Below, in pieces: positions 1 to 12,160 of a stretch of DNA of 64,000 bases. This DNA comes from Liolophura sinensis (taxonomy: Eukaryota > Mollusca > Polyplacophora > Chitonida > Chitonidae). A program made the position numbers and the translations under genes. The DNA lies in the NCBI RefSeq assembly GCF_032854445.1, contig NC_088303.1, positions 34,727,501 through 34,791,500 on the forward strand, in the 5' to 3' direction. The notes under the pieces were generated by a model. The model was not told where the DNA came from. It worked only from the letters and a program-made list of their open reading frames with translations, and made no database searches. Position 1 is the stretch's first letter, and every line of letters begins with the position of its first letter.

Positions 1-737
1 ACCTTTCTAGCATCAATAGAACTTTCAGAACCAGGAAAAATGGACAAGTTATTCATGGACGAAATTTATGGTCACTTAGGGTAGATCATTTTGTTACATG
101 TACATGTATATCAATGTCATATATGTACATTTTAAAGTTCTATTTTACTTATTTAGTAGTGAAATACATGTATGCAGTTATGTCCAAACTGAACCTCCAG
201 TACAATTTCCCTGCAGTCCTATGTATAAATTACCTTACAGTCTTGTTCTATATGCTGTAAAAACAGTTTATGGTATAGCTCAGGACATGCTTTCTCATGG
301 ACGTTATGCATTCACAGCCAAGGGAAACAAATTCTTTTCTGTGATTTTGCTCAATTCTGCTCTGTTCCCATTCAACCATAATCACATAATGAGTTGAAAA
401 TTGCCCCCAAAAGTACTCGGCTTGCACCGACAGGTTCCCTGGCAATTACCCCAAAACTGTGTTTTAGCATTTCCGTCCTTCGCAATATAAGGCGGATATC
501 TCCATCATACCTAAATTTTACAGCCTAAATTATGGGCCACGACAATATAAACCACCATGGGAAACATAAAATTGCAACACAGTTGAACCAATTTTTTCCC
601 CCTTTTTTTTTTGCCCCTAATCATGACATATTTATGCAGGAGTGTTAGCTTTAGGTGCATGAGTGTTAGTATTGGTATGAATTAGCACTGCAATTCACTA
701 TACTTTTCACTTGTGGCAATAATTCAAATTAAAGTAT

Positions 738-858
738 TAGAGACCCTTAGTCTCAGATGTTACAAGGTGTAACTTGTAACTTCCAATTTTTAAATTAGTT
801 TACCTGTTCTAGTTTGAAGTTACAAGTTGAACTTTTAACTTCGAACTAGAGGTCTCTA
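738..858. mobile_element. MITE-like 121-bp element
   Basis: Terminal TAGAGACC (738-745) and GGTCTCTA (851-858) are perfect 8-bp inverted repeats, with internal palindromic GTTACAAGGTGTAACTTGTAAC and mirrored GTTACAAGTTGAAC. Size and symmetry suit a MITE. No clear target-site duplication beyond TA/TTA, and a single copy was seen. Confidence 0.4.
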
Positions 859-1226
859 TTATATTATACACTGCAATACATTTAGATGTATTTGTACCAC
901 TGATTTAATATTTAAATGGACAATTCAACAGAGAAAATGGTCGCTGCACAGGAATGGGTATCCTTTAAAAGTGTAAACTTTAAGGGCACACGCAATTTGC
1001 CTATGTATGTATACAGCATATGTGGTGAGGGGTGTGCATGCATATATATTTTGGTACATTCAAATATCAGTAAGTTAACCTTTACCCTATCATTTGTAAA
1101 GCTTTATACAGCTAGTTTTACACAGCTGATGATGATGATTTGTGTTGCAGGCGGCTCCATTCTAGCAAATGATGTGCGCACAAGCTAAAAGTACATTTAA
1201 TCTAGAAAATAGACATGGTGATACCC

Positions 1227-1229
<3 letters not shown>

Positions 1230-1285
<56 letters not shown>
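1230..1285. repeat. (TA)n microsatellite
   Basis: Uninterrupted TA dinucleotide run of 56 bp. Confidence 0.98.
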
Positions 1286-1287
<2 letters not shown>

Positions 1288-3094
1288 ACAGAATATATAC
1301 ACCTATCAATATGTTTTACAAAGCTTATTAAGAAACTTCGATTTCGTATAACTGAGCATGGGAAATTAACTCTCTCTACATTAAAACATCATTATAAGCA
1401 GTCAGCGATTTGCCATGAAAAGCATCAAGAATAGTTTGGTGTAACAAGCACTTTATCTAGAGTTGTTTCAATTTCTTAATTAAACAAAAGAAATAATGAG
1501 ATCCATGTATGAACATACCCTCTGATCAATAATACATTGGCATAAACGTTTACAAACACATCCAATGAATGCCCTAACTTGAAATATATATATACACTGA
1601 ATTTCTCATGATTTTCCCATATGTTAATGTAACCATAGAGAACGAGAAAATGAACCGAGGATGGGTCAGCACCATCTATTATTTCACACCCAATATTGTA
1701 TACTGTGTAGCACATTTGACTTTTCCCAAATTTTCATGAATATTTAACAAGCACAATTCAAAAATTGTTTGGAAATTAAAAATTCATGACAAAGACATCA
1801 CGACAAAAATGACAACCTAAAGCCAACTGTGCCATAATATTAGTTACATGGTTAGTCAGTGATAGGATACGCAAATATATAGTGTCAGAAATCCTTATAT
1901 TGGGAGGGGTGTCAGTGTCAGTTTCCTATCCTACACTGAGTAATCATGTGACAAATTTATTCTGCAAAGACCCATTAATTCAGTGCAGAAGACCGATGTA
2001 TAGTTGATGTAGGACCGATGTAACCTACTCAGCGGACACATTTGACGTCATCTGCACGATTAAAGAATATATCTGTATCCCATGAGACCGTTGCTGTCCA
2101 GTGAAAAGCGGAGTATTTTGTCTGATGCAAGATACTGATACAAATGTACCTTCCTAAGATTCAAATATATAATCAAACTTTCAATCAAAATCGGAACTTG
2201 ACAATCTCACACCTTGCTTAAATGCCCGACTTCTCATGTGCCTAAGGATCTGCGAATTCAATTCACTAGCTGTTTCATAACTATATTTCCATGCCGACAT
2301 TGACGTTGGCAAAGCGATGAATTGATAATTAACAGTTCTCCTATATGAAATTGACACCATGGGAGAAAATCGCTTTTATTACAACAACAGAACAGACTGA
2401 AGTTCAACAATGGAATCTATGAGCTATCAGGTTTCCAGAATTTCACCATTACACCCATAAATGAAATTTTATACAATGCACATGTATCATACCACAGAAA
2501 CATAAGGCCCCTGGAACAAATGAAGGTCACTTTACACATTCTCATACAATATATAACAATATCTTCATTTATCGAAGGTAGCTTGGTCAATTTACGATGA
2601 AACTGTTCTTCCCCAAGGCCTTCACAGAGAAAACAAAATATAGGAAGCATGTACTTCAGAGTCCAATCAAACAAAAAACATCAATATATATAAAATAAGG
2701 TAAAGCATTGTGCAGATTAAAAAGAGAATCTATGTACATTCATACATAATGTACAATAAACAACAACAACACAACCAGCAGTGCTGTCCCCACAACTGTC
2801 CCAACCAGCAGGAGAAGTAGAGTAGTGGGAGATGGCCCATTACTGACCCCTTCCTACCCTCCTGCTGGTTGGAACCCCAACATACATGTACAAAGAACAA
2901 TCCAAGTGTATGGGAGAGGGCCCCTTTCCCATTCCCTGTATGGTTTGAACAAAGCACAAGTGTGCAAGGAATACAGCACATACACACCAGTTTTACTTAT
3001 TTTGATTAGTCTGATTGTTGTTCATAACTACATACTCAAGAATTTTTGCTCATGCATTAGTGACCAGTATTAGGGAAACGAAAATGAGTGCTCT

Positions 3095-3272
3095 GAGCAA
3101 ACCATCATCCTTGCTGGTGGACTTTCTCATATGACATGTAACACTGGTAGAAGGCTTTCCCGGGCTCTGCCCAGTTTCCTCCCACCATAATGTTGGCCGG
3201 TTGTCATATAAGTGAAATATTCTTGAGTACCGCGTCAAACAAACAAGTACCTAATAAATAAATAAATAGAAG
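3095..3272 (+). mobile_element. SINE (family A) 3' fragment
   Basis: GAAGGCTTTCCCGGGCTCTG … CCTCCCACCATAATGTTGG … TTCTTGAGTACCGCGTCAAA followed by AATAAATAAATA. Confidence 0.75.
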
Positions 3273-6200
3273 GTAAGTTGTTTCCATTTAATGAACTTCA
3301 TGTACGACAACACGAAAGATCATATGTTCATAAATGCTTGCAAATCCCCCCAAAACAATGCAAGGAGTGGAATCATGAAAATTCCCTGTCCAATAATGGT
3401 ACTGTGCCTAAGCCCTGTGTGACCTCGTAATCTAAGTGCAGGCATGCACTTTGAACATGTGATCATGACCCAATCCCTGTTTACTTATTTTGACCATCCT
3501 TTAAAGCTGATTTTGTCAAATTCCATACATACATTTCTTGTCCCTTCTGTCAGTACAGCTACTGCCATGATATGGCTGCAGTACTGCCAAAGTGGTGTTC
3601 ATCATCTTTCATTCATTCAGTACAAGTACTGTTGTTTCACTTGGTCCCCACTCCCACCCACAATACAATGATAGTCTTTGACAAACATCACCACTGCCTG
3701 CATAACATTTGTTACGGATCCTGTAAATCTTCAACCTCTTCAACCATTAAAGCACTTTTTTTCAGTGGAATTTTTTCATACAATTATTATGAAAATGATG
3801 CTAAAAATGATTTCTTTGTGTCATGAAAGGTGCAATCTTCATAAAGCTGTGCAAATTATTTCTTAGACACAGTAGTTCTCTCAGAATGTTTCAAAATATT
3901 GGTAGCAGAGATGGTGGAAAAGGTTGAAGAATTTGGGCACTCACAACCTACAACCTTTGTCCACCACATTCTCTCTGACTTATACTCTCATTAAACGCAA
4001 AAACATTTGAAAAACAGTTTGGCTGCATCCAAAACTTTTGGACGTCTTAATTACCAACACTCCAAAACTGCCTAAGAAACTTTGGACTGCACACCCAGTG
4101 CTTGGAATACTTCTGGGTCAAAATGTCAATGCATCCATACAGTACCTTTGGATCAAACTCTCACCCACTACAACATGCTTGTCTCAAGGGCCAAACCCTT
4201 TTGCATACATGATGACCACCAACCATCACTTGTTGGACACCGTCAGGTTACAAAACCCTTTAGTCCAAATTCTATCTGCCAAAAAAGAACCTTTTGCTTC
4301 CCATCTCTGTTCCTTCACTCTTTTGTGTAAACAAGAAAACACTCAAAAAGTTTTCACTCAGCTCAATTGCAATGCAATTCCGCAAAGTTCCCTTCTGGTG
4401 AGAAGTCATGCTTGGAATATGTGTATATAATTTAAGACAAATGACCTAAAACTTTTGTCCAGAACTAAGTTGCACATTTTGCCTGAATCTGAGAGATTTA
4501 TTGATTTTATGAAGGCATTTTGTAGTTTGCTTGGAAGCAAGGCTGGTACCCTAAATATGCACTTATTTGGTGAAATTTTACTGGATTTATATGAAAAAAA
4601 CCAAAACCAACGAAAACTCAATATCCCTTTGTATTTCCCACTGTCAATATCTGAGTATCTGTGATGTACAGCTTTTAAATTGACATTTAAATTGCCTAAG
4701 AAAACCAGATTGTCAAAAGTGAATGAGAATAACTTTAAATCAAGAAATTCAATTCAAATTTCAATACCAAAAATGGACAAACCCAACTTGAGGATTTACA
4801 CATTCTAATGCATTATTTAAAATTTGACATGTTTATAGGACTCCTGAAAACTAGCTCAGGCAAAAAAAAAAAAAAAGCTTTCTTTCTGCTCCTCATATTC
4901 CATTAAATTGCATACATTTAAAATTTCATACATTTAAAATTTCAAAATCACAAGTTGCCAATGTAAGGAAACTTATACCTTGAAATACCTTGAAAGTTGT
5001 CCCACTCCCGGAGTTTTACTTATACCACCGCCTGTATGTGTGTGAGCAGTCAGGAAAATAAGCTGTCTTTATGTACACATAGTAGTATATACTGTATGCC
5101 TACACCTTTGTAAGTTAGTGGAGTTTACATGGTTTAGATATAGGCTTTGAGGAGACTAAGGGCCCATCAAATTTTATCGTTGCCATAGCAACCACAACAA
5201 TATCTGGGGGTCAACAGATCTATATAAATTATTCGAGCTTTCTGTGTGGGGCAGCTTGGTGATTTGGCCCACAAATGAGCCATAAACTCCAACACAACAA
5301 TTCCAACATTTAAAGCTTGAATAGTGAGGCAACGGAACCGTTATATCAATTCAGTAACTGTCAGTGTGAATTAATGTGAATGAAATGAGATATTAATAAG
5401 GGCAATAAAAAAAAAATATGAAATACTTTCACCGTTTTCTTCCTGTTATCCACAGAAATGGCTAGAACCAACACAAAAACCCAATACAAATTTGTCATTT
5501 CAATCACTTCTTTGAAGAAAAAAAAAAAAAACTTATAATAAAAAGGAAATGTCTGCTTGAGCTTTGAAATTGTTTTATTCATCTTTCATGGAAACAGATG
5601 TGCCTTTCTATATATATATAATGCAATTCTTCTTCCATTAACACATTAGACTTGTCCAAGGTGAGGCCTAAAGGTTGCAGGATCTCACAAAAAATCCACA
5701 CTTCTCAAAACACATACAGACACACAAAAGTGAAAAATGAGTCCACCTAAAAGTATAATAGCCATAATATTTAACCTTGGATTTTTGATTTGAGAATTTC
5801 ACTCTTAGAGCTATAGAAGTTTGACTGAAGGTCGTAAAGTCAATGTATAATGTTCCATATAAATGTACATGTAATTACTGTAACAGTATGTTCACCCTGA
5901 CTGCAATGGGATTTGCCATAAATACTGCGCATAAGACTGCAAAACTAAGTACGTGCACAATGAAAAACAAGCAGCATTTACTTTCAATCAGCATCAAGCT
6001 CTGAAGGGAATTTATTCTCATCTTGTACGGTGGATGAGTCATATATGACCACCCACACCATTTACATGTACACATTTTTGCTAGAAATTCTCGCGAGGCT
6101 TGTTTTTCAACCTATCATTCACATTTTAATTTCGGAAATGTAAAATGCTGTAATTTTTCAATCTTTTCTCGTGTTTGAAAGGTGCTTATGCAATCATATT

Positions 6201-6556
6201 CTGAAGGCTTTATTCTATGTTGACTAATAGTTTTTGAGAAGCCCTGAAACTGGCCAATCCAACCAATGTAGTTTTGTCTCCAAAATAAAAAATGTGCATA
6301 AATTGCACTTAAAGTTGCCCTTTCATAGGCAAAAATGTTGAAGAATTGGGGTAAATCAATGCCAACTTCCTTACATAGACCTTCCACTTGGGAGTGCAGC
6401 TTTTAACTCGGTGTTATACAAAGTTTATATATGTCCTTGATTAATACAAGTGCTGGCTATTTTTTTTGGTTTTCTGACATACTGACTGAAGGACAAAGGA
6501 CCTAACTTTACACATACATACATTATAAAAGAATGTCTGATACACTTTAAGTTTAT

Positions 6557-7020
6557 GAGAATCTTCAATAAAATTTAAAAAAAAAGCAACATTTGCAACA
6601 CACATAGTATTCAGGAGAACCTTTAATCACACAAAGCCTTCAAAGGATTCTCTGAAAGTTCAAGAGAATCTTCAATAAAATTTAAAAAAAAGCAACATTT
6701 ACAACACACATAGTATTCATGAGAACCTTTAATCACACAAAGCCTTCAAAGGATTCTCTGAAAGTTCAAGAGAATATTCAATCAAATTGAAAAAAAGCAA
6801 CATTTGCAACACACATAGTATTCAGGAGAACCTTTAATCACACAAAGCCTTCAAAGGATTCTCTGAAAGTTCAAGAGAATATTCAATCAAATTGAAAAAA
6901 AGCAACATTTGCAACACACATAGTATTCGGGAGAACCTTTAATCACACAAAGCCTTCAAATGATTCCCCGAAAGGTCAAAGAGAATCTTCAATCAAACTG
7001 AAAAAAGTAACATTTGTAAG
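6557..7020. repeat. Tandem array of about 106-bp units (about 4.4 copies)
   Basis: The phrase GAGAATCTTCAAT or GAGAATATTCAAT recurs at 6557, 6664, 6770, 6875 and 6981, spacing 105-107 bp. Units share GCAACATTTGCAACACACAT, AGTATTC and CACAAAGCCTTCAAA. Copies 3 and 4 are nearly identical; the last is degenerate. Confidence 0.9.
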
Positions 7021-10000
7021 AAGCATAATGCAGTTTAACCTTTTATGATATTTATAAAGCACCATTCTTAGGAGCTACATGTACAATTCAGACCAACTAA
7101 AATCAAAGAATGCATGATGCATGTCCTTGTTATCAGGAAAAACACACCAACGGTGAGTGAAAGTTTCCCAACTTAGAGTAAAATTACATTTTTTTTTTTT
7201 TTTTCAAACAACCAGCCATTTCTGTATAGCACAGAAGTGTTTAGAAAATTTGTAATGTACATCTATATAACACATTTCTTTCATGGCAACTATGCAGTTA
7301 AGGTAGAAACAAAGTATGAAGTACCGGTAGAATATGTGTACCACTTTAGTAAAGATTTTTTTTTTCTTTGAGAAAGTGTCCAGATTATAAGATCGGGCCT
7401 ACATGTATTTTGGTCTTGTGATGTACAGCTTATTTTCCACCCTATACTTTGAGTAAATATATTCATTTGATATTACATGTATTGTAAATGATTTAAATTT
7501 TCGTCCCGTCCTCTCCAAAGAAACAAACAAAAAACAAAAAAAAACACACACAAGAAAGCATTTTCAGAGGCAAAAAATGTCACCCTTTCGGTACTGAAAC
7601 TGACTTTTTCAATTTAGTCCATAGCATATCGACCTATCTTCCAAACAAACCTTAAAACACATTCCTAACAAAAGAATCAGGAAAAAACAAGTCAGTCATG
7701 GACAGAATTTTTTACGTCATTCACACATTTTTATGTAACTGAACCTATAAATGTGCTGCAAATTACAATGGTAAAAGAAAAAATCATGACATAACAGTCT
7801 CATATTACAATATTGGAGAAATAGCATGATATTGATATTGTCACTTATTCTATACAGGCACAACTAAAACATTTAACTTCACCAGAAAAGAATACAGAAT
7901 CCTTTCTGATTGGCTGATGTGAGAGACGGCCAACTCCATGCTATGCTTAGCTTATAAGGCTGAATTTTAGTTACATGTATGTCAGATATATTCAAGCAGC
8001 CTTACCTGGGATTTCTGTACTTAAACACCTTTATATAAGTCAGTCTACACGTACCTGTATACCTGTGGCCGTATTTTTAATGGGGTTCTTTTCTTGCAGT
8101 TGAGAAAATGCTATATCACACTTCTCTAATCAAAATCCCGAACTGAATTCAGAGAAGTTCAGACCTGAATTCGACAGCGGAAATTAGTTGACTCTTGGAG
8201 TATAGAGTTACAGCCCAGTATCAAAATTTATTATTTTTGTCATGAAATTGACACTCCAAACCTACATATCAGGGTCGCTATAACTTAATATGCTGAATTT
8301 CCACTGCGTTTTAACTTTCCCACTAACTTCAGTGGTGAAATTTATGAGCCACATATATTACTGGTAGGCGTGGGGAATAAATTTCTGGCACAAGGCCTGT
8401 TCTGTCAATGATATAGGTCTCTGTATGGCTTTTAACAAAGATTTCATATACAAAGCTTTGCTAAAGAGGTCAACTAAAAATCTAAAAATTAGTCTTTGTC
8501 TGAACTACACTGGCTATGGGAAACCTGATTTTTGTCTCGTTTAAGAAAAGCAAATCTCTCACTGCTATCAGAATATACACACACTATAAAACCATGTCTT
8601 AACTTTTACATTAATCTTTTGAATACTTGAGGTTTCAATCAAAATTTCTGCATTGCAAATAAAAAAAAACAAGGGCTGTATGCTTTAATTCTGTCACACA
8701 CCCTTTGAACAAACGGGGAACACAAGCATGCAGGATTTCTAATATGGTTTGTGGGGCTGCCTAGCAATGAAACAACAACATAAACTAGTTTGTCGGATCT
8801 CTGGTCAGTTACTAGAATATATCCAGGCAATTAGGTTCATGTCAGTACAGGAATTTCCACTTACAATAGAAAACTTTGATTTTCATAGCTCTTAGGAACA
8901 AGACCGTATACATCCTAAAAACAGTTACTACCACTATTTTTCCAAGCAAATGTAGATATGTACACATCACTCAGTCATCCACACATGCATGCATATTTTT
9001 GTTATTATGTAACATATAGGCCTACTCTGATGTACTTTCACATAATTAATTGTCCCACCGAAATGCTGGCTGCCATGGTGTAAGGGAAATATTCTTGAGT
9101 ATGTCGTAAAACACCAATCAAACAAATAAATAAATAACGTAATAAACTGAACATAATAATAAAGTCGCTCTGTCTTCTGTTAGTGAGTCAAGTTAAATTT
9201 TTTTCTCTTTCTTTTAGTGAAAAAAATAAATGAATGAACAAAAAAATAAAGAAAAAGGAAGTGTTAAAAAAAGCAAAGATATTTAGGTAAAGTGTATTAA
9301 CAGCAAAGTGATAAATTCACAAGATATACTGAGCCACTGTCAACATGTTAAGGCAAGACTTGCAAAGTTTGTATACAGATAAGCCAATAAATGGTACTGT
9401 TTCTATTGGAAACAAGAAATTAATCAAATGTCAGGTAGGTTTGCACTCTAGGGGCTACCCCCCTCGCCCTTCTACTCCCCACACCCCGGTATAGTTTTAC
9501 ACACCTGCTGAGAAAAGAAACTCCAGCTAAAGTGATTAAGGGTGGTATGACTCTTAAACCACAGACACAATCCACAAAAGTTTTGGCTGGTGGGAATAAT
9601 GCCAAAGTCATATAGATTAACAGTATTGAAGGTGAAAAGAATTACCCATTACAATGGCAAACAGGCTTGTTGCTATAGAAATATGCTTTTGTGTCTGAAA
9701 GCTAGTGTTTAGGTCCGCTGACCAGCCAAGACAAATTATTGAGTTGCCAGGTTTACAAAGCGGCTTTGTTCAAGTAATTCATGACTGAACATGTTTCGAG
9801 GAATTACGGGAGACATTGCCATAGCAACAAGAATAACTCTATAATCAAGCTAAAGAATCAATAGAATGGCAAATAAAAGTTTTCTGTAGTATGCATAATA
9901 TATGTACACAGACGGTATATATGCTGGAATCTGCAGGCTTGTTGCTCGATATCAAACACTATATATAAAACATTGTAATTTCAACATTTCCAACAGCTTC

Positions 10001-11714
10001 AAAGTCTGTAATTAAAAGAGTTGGGAGTTGCTTGTTTGTTTGTCAGATGTTTAACATTTCTTCATACTATATACATTATTTTGACTTTATGTGGATTATA
10101 CATATGTGCAAAATGCTACATATGTAGCTATCCCTAATAATGCATATTAACATAGATTGTAAGTACACAAAGAGAAAGAATGCAAAGTTACTCACACATT
10201 TTGAATCATGTTTACATGTGTGGAATGGTTAATAAACATTATACATACAATAAAGTAATTTGGATTCCAGGCATAGTGGTAGTACAGAAACATAAACCGG
10301 GCCTACCTTAATTAGTGCATTCTATTACAGAACTATAAATACACGTATAATATGAGCTTACACACTTACATGACACAGAGTTAAAATAATTAATTTCTCT
10401 TAAATATGGCTATACTTTAACTGTATGGAATGTATGAGCCTTCATATACAAAACGTCAAATATGCTGCAATGTCAAACTTAAAAATACATTTTTCATGAG
10501 GTATCAAATGATTATCTATCTGTTTTATTTTTGACTATTCGACGTCTTCATAGATGTGTAAGTTATATCATCATGTGTTTAATATTATAAGCTGTCAAGC
10601 TTACAGGATGATCTTTACATTGTGACAAAAAAATATTACAAGAAAATTTAGGCCTCATTATAATTATTAATCATTTGATATGTATATTATTAGCCACAGC
10701 GTGTGTATGTATTTAAGTCTTTCAATTTCTCTCACCCCCCTCCCCTTAAAACTTTACATTTTTTTACATGCAAAATATCTCTTCAATGACATTCATCTAC
10801 ATACATGTAAGTACTTTCAAAAAATGCAAATCGATGTGGTCAAGTTAAATGTGAAATCACTAATTCAATATTATCATTCAAATTTTAGGTTTGACAAAAA
10901 TCATAAATATACACTAACTGAGTGCATGTACTAGATAGAAATTAAATCCTTTCGTATTCTCCGCAAGCAATGTCAAAGTCATAAAAGTCATCCAAACTGA
11001 CATGTCAGACTGTGACAAATATGAGCTTATAATGGCAACTTATAGCTTTTATACAAAAACTAACAAAACAAACAATTAATTTGACCTACAAAAGTTACAT
11101 GTAAAGATACTATAACTCCACCGGATTTCCTTATCATGGACTTTAGAACTTTGTTGATTTATCAACATATTGACTCTGATGATTTTCACAATAGATGTTA
11201 TTGCTAAAATAACAAAATAAAAACATAATAAATCCTAATATAATATTAATAATAATATAATGCAAAGCAGATCGACTTTGTTTGAAAAAAAAGTAAAACC
11301 AAAAAAAAAAAAGTACAAAAAAAAAAACAACAGGAAGATCACATTCTCAACAACTTTCTAGGAAAAAAACAAATTTTACAACATCAGTAAAGGAGCTCCT
11401 CAGCGTCTAAAGTTAAGAAATGGGTGGGTTAGGGGGTGGGGTGGGTTAGGTAGGGGGAGCTTAAGCAGCCTCATTCAATGAGACTGCCCTGGCAATAAGT
11501 TAACTTTAGGCTTCAGCGTTGCTGCTAAATGCTTTCAACATTACAAGTAACAGGCCACATAGTTGACGACAACTGCAACTAAGCAAACTACTGTACAAGT
11601 TCTCAACTGTCAACAAAGGACATCCACTGAAGCTAAACATTAAAACTGTTATCCATACATACCAACGCCAAAAATTATTAAAAAATAGCGTGATTTAAAA
11701 GCTAAGCGAATTAC
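7021..11714. other. AT-rich non-coding sequence left of LRRC23
   Basis: No coding exon recognised. Holds a SINE 3' fragment (9056-9138), an X-box-like palindrome (9815-9828), homopolymer A/T runs, and a G-rich run at 11421-11460 with repeated GGGTGGG/GGTTAGG blocks. Confidence 0.5.
9056..9138 (+). mobile_element. SINE (family A) 3' fragment
   Basis: CCACCGAAATGCTGGCTGCC, then GAAATATTCTTGAGTATGTC, AAAACACCAATC and AAATAAATAAAT. Confidence 0.75.
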
Positions 11715-11900
11715 CTTTGGACTTGTCCCGTCGAGCGTGTGGTCCCGTTTCAAGTTTTGGTTTGCCTCCCCTTAATCTCGAACCAAACGCTCAGATAGCC
11801 TGATTATTGTACAAAGCAAATAATCCATAAGCCGCGCACCACAGCATTCAAAATATATAAGACGGCGGCCGACAAGAAGTAAAATTCTGACATAAAGGTA
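11715..11900 (-). other. Possible 5' non-coding exon of a minus-strand gene
   Basis: On the minus strand, a GC-richer segment ends in CCAAAG|GTAATTC (donor GT at 11714-11713), about 230 bp from the LRRC23 X-box. This could be the first exon of a divergent transcript sharing the promoter. No coding sequence was recognised for it in the 11.7 kb to the left, so it would have a long first intron leaving the window. Weak evidence. Confidence 0.25.
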
Positions 11901-11943
11901 TTACAGCAAAACACAAGGTGCCTGCTCAGTTGGAGACTATACA

Positions 11944-11960
11944 GTTGCCCTGGTGACGTC
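11944..11960 (+). promoter_or_regulatory. RFX X-box overlapping a CRE in the LRRC23 promoter
   Basis: GTTGCC-CT-GGTGAC (11944-11957) matches the RFX X-box (two inverted half-sites of GTTGCC/GGYAAC) with one deviation, 105-118 bp upstream of the LRRC23 ATG. TGACGTC (11954-11960), a CRE-type site, overlaps its right half. CCGCCATATTTT just downstream resembles a YY1 site. RFX control is established for motile-cilium genes, which fits LRRC23; function here is inferred. Confidence 0.6.
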
Positions 11961-12061
11961 CGCCATATTTTTATACACCTCGTGCGCGAAATTCAGAGCT
12001 GTCATTTCTTTGGAGAAATCCCTCGTAGCGTTCTGTTTCTGTGAACAAGGATTTAGTGAAT

Positions 12062-12160
12062 ATGTCTGAGACAGAGGACACCCATGAAGAGGGGGGAGGA
12101 GAAGAAGAAATGGAAAACGATGACCAGCTTGGAGAAGAAGAGAGCGTAGAAGAAGAAGAG
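12062..12160 (+). CDS. LRRC23: LRRC23 exon 1 (acidic N-terminus)
   Basis: ATG at 12062 opens 33 codons, beginning MSETEDTHEEGG, rich in Glu and Asp. The exon ends at the donor GAAGAG|GTATAG in phase 0. This start is chosen because an acidic N-terminal leader is usual for LRRC23 and the phase fits exon 2 exactly. The opposite strand is open here only because GAA/GAG runs contain no reverse stops. Confidence 0.85.

Larger units (their letters stand above)
1..6556. other. AT-rich non-coding sequence, no gene recognised
   Basis: Only short, unrelated open frames on either strand. Contains a MITE-like element (738-858), a TA array (1230-1285), a SINE fragment (about 3095-3272) and an X-box-like palindrome (5179-5192). 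It could be intron or intergenic DNA of a gene lying to the left. Confidence 0.5.
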
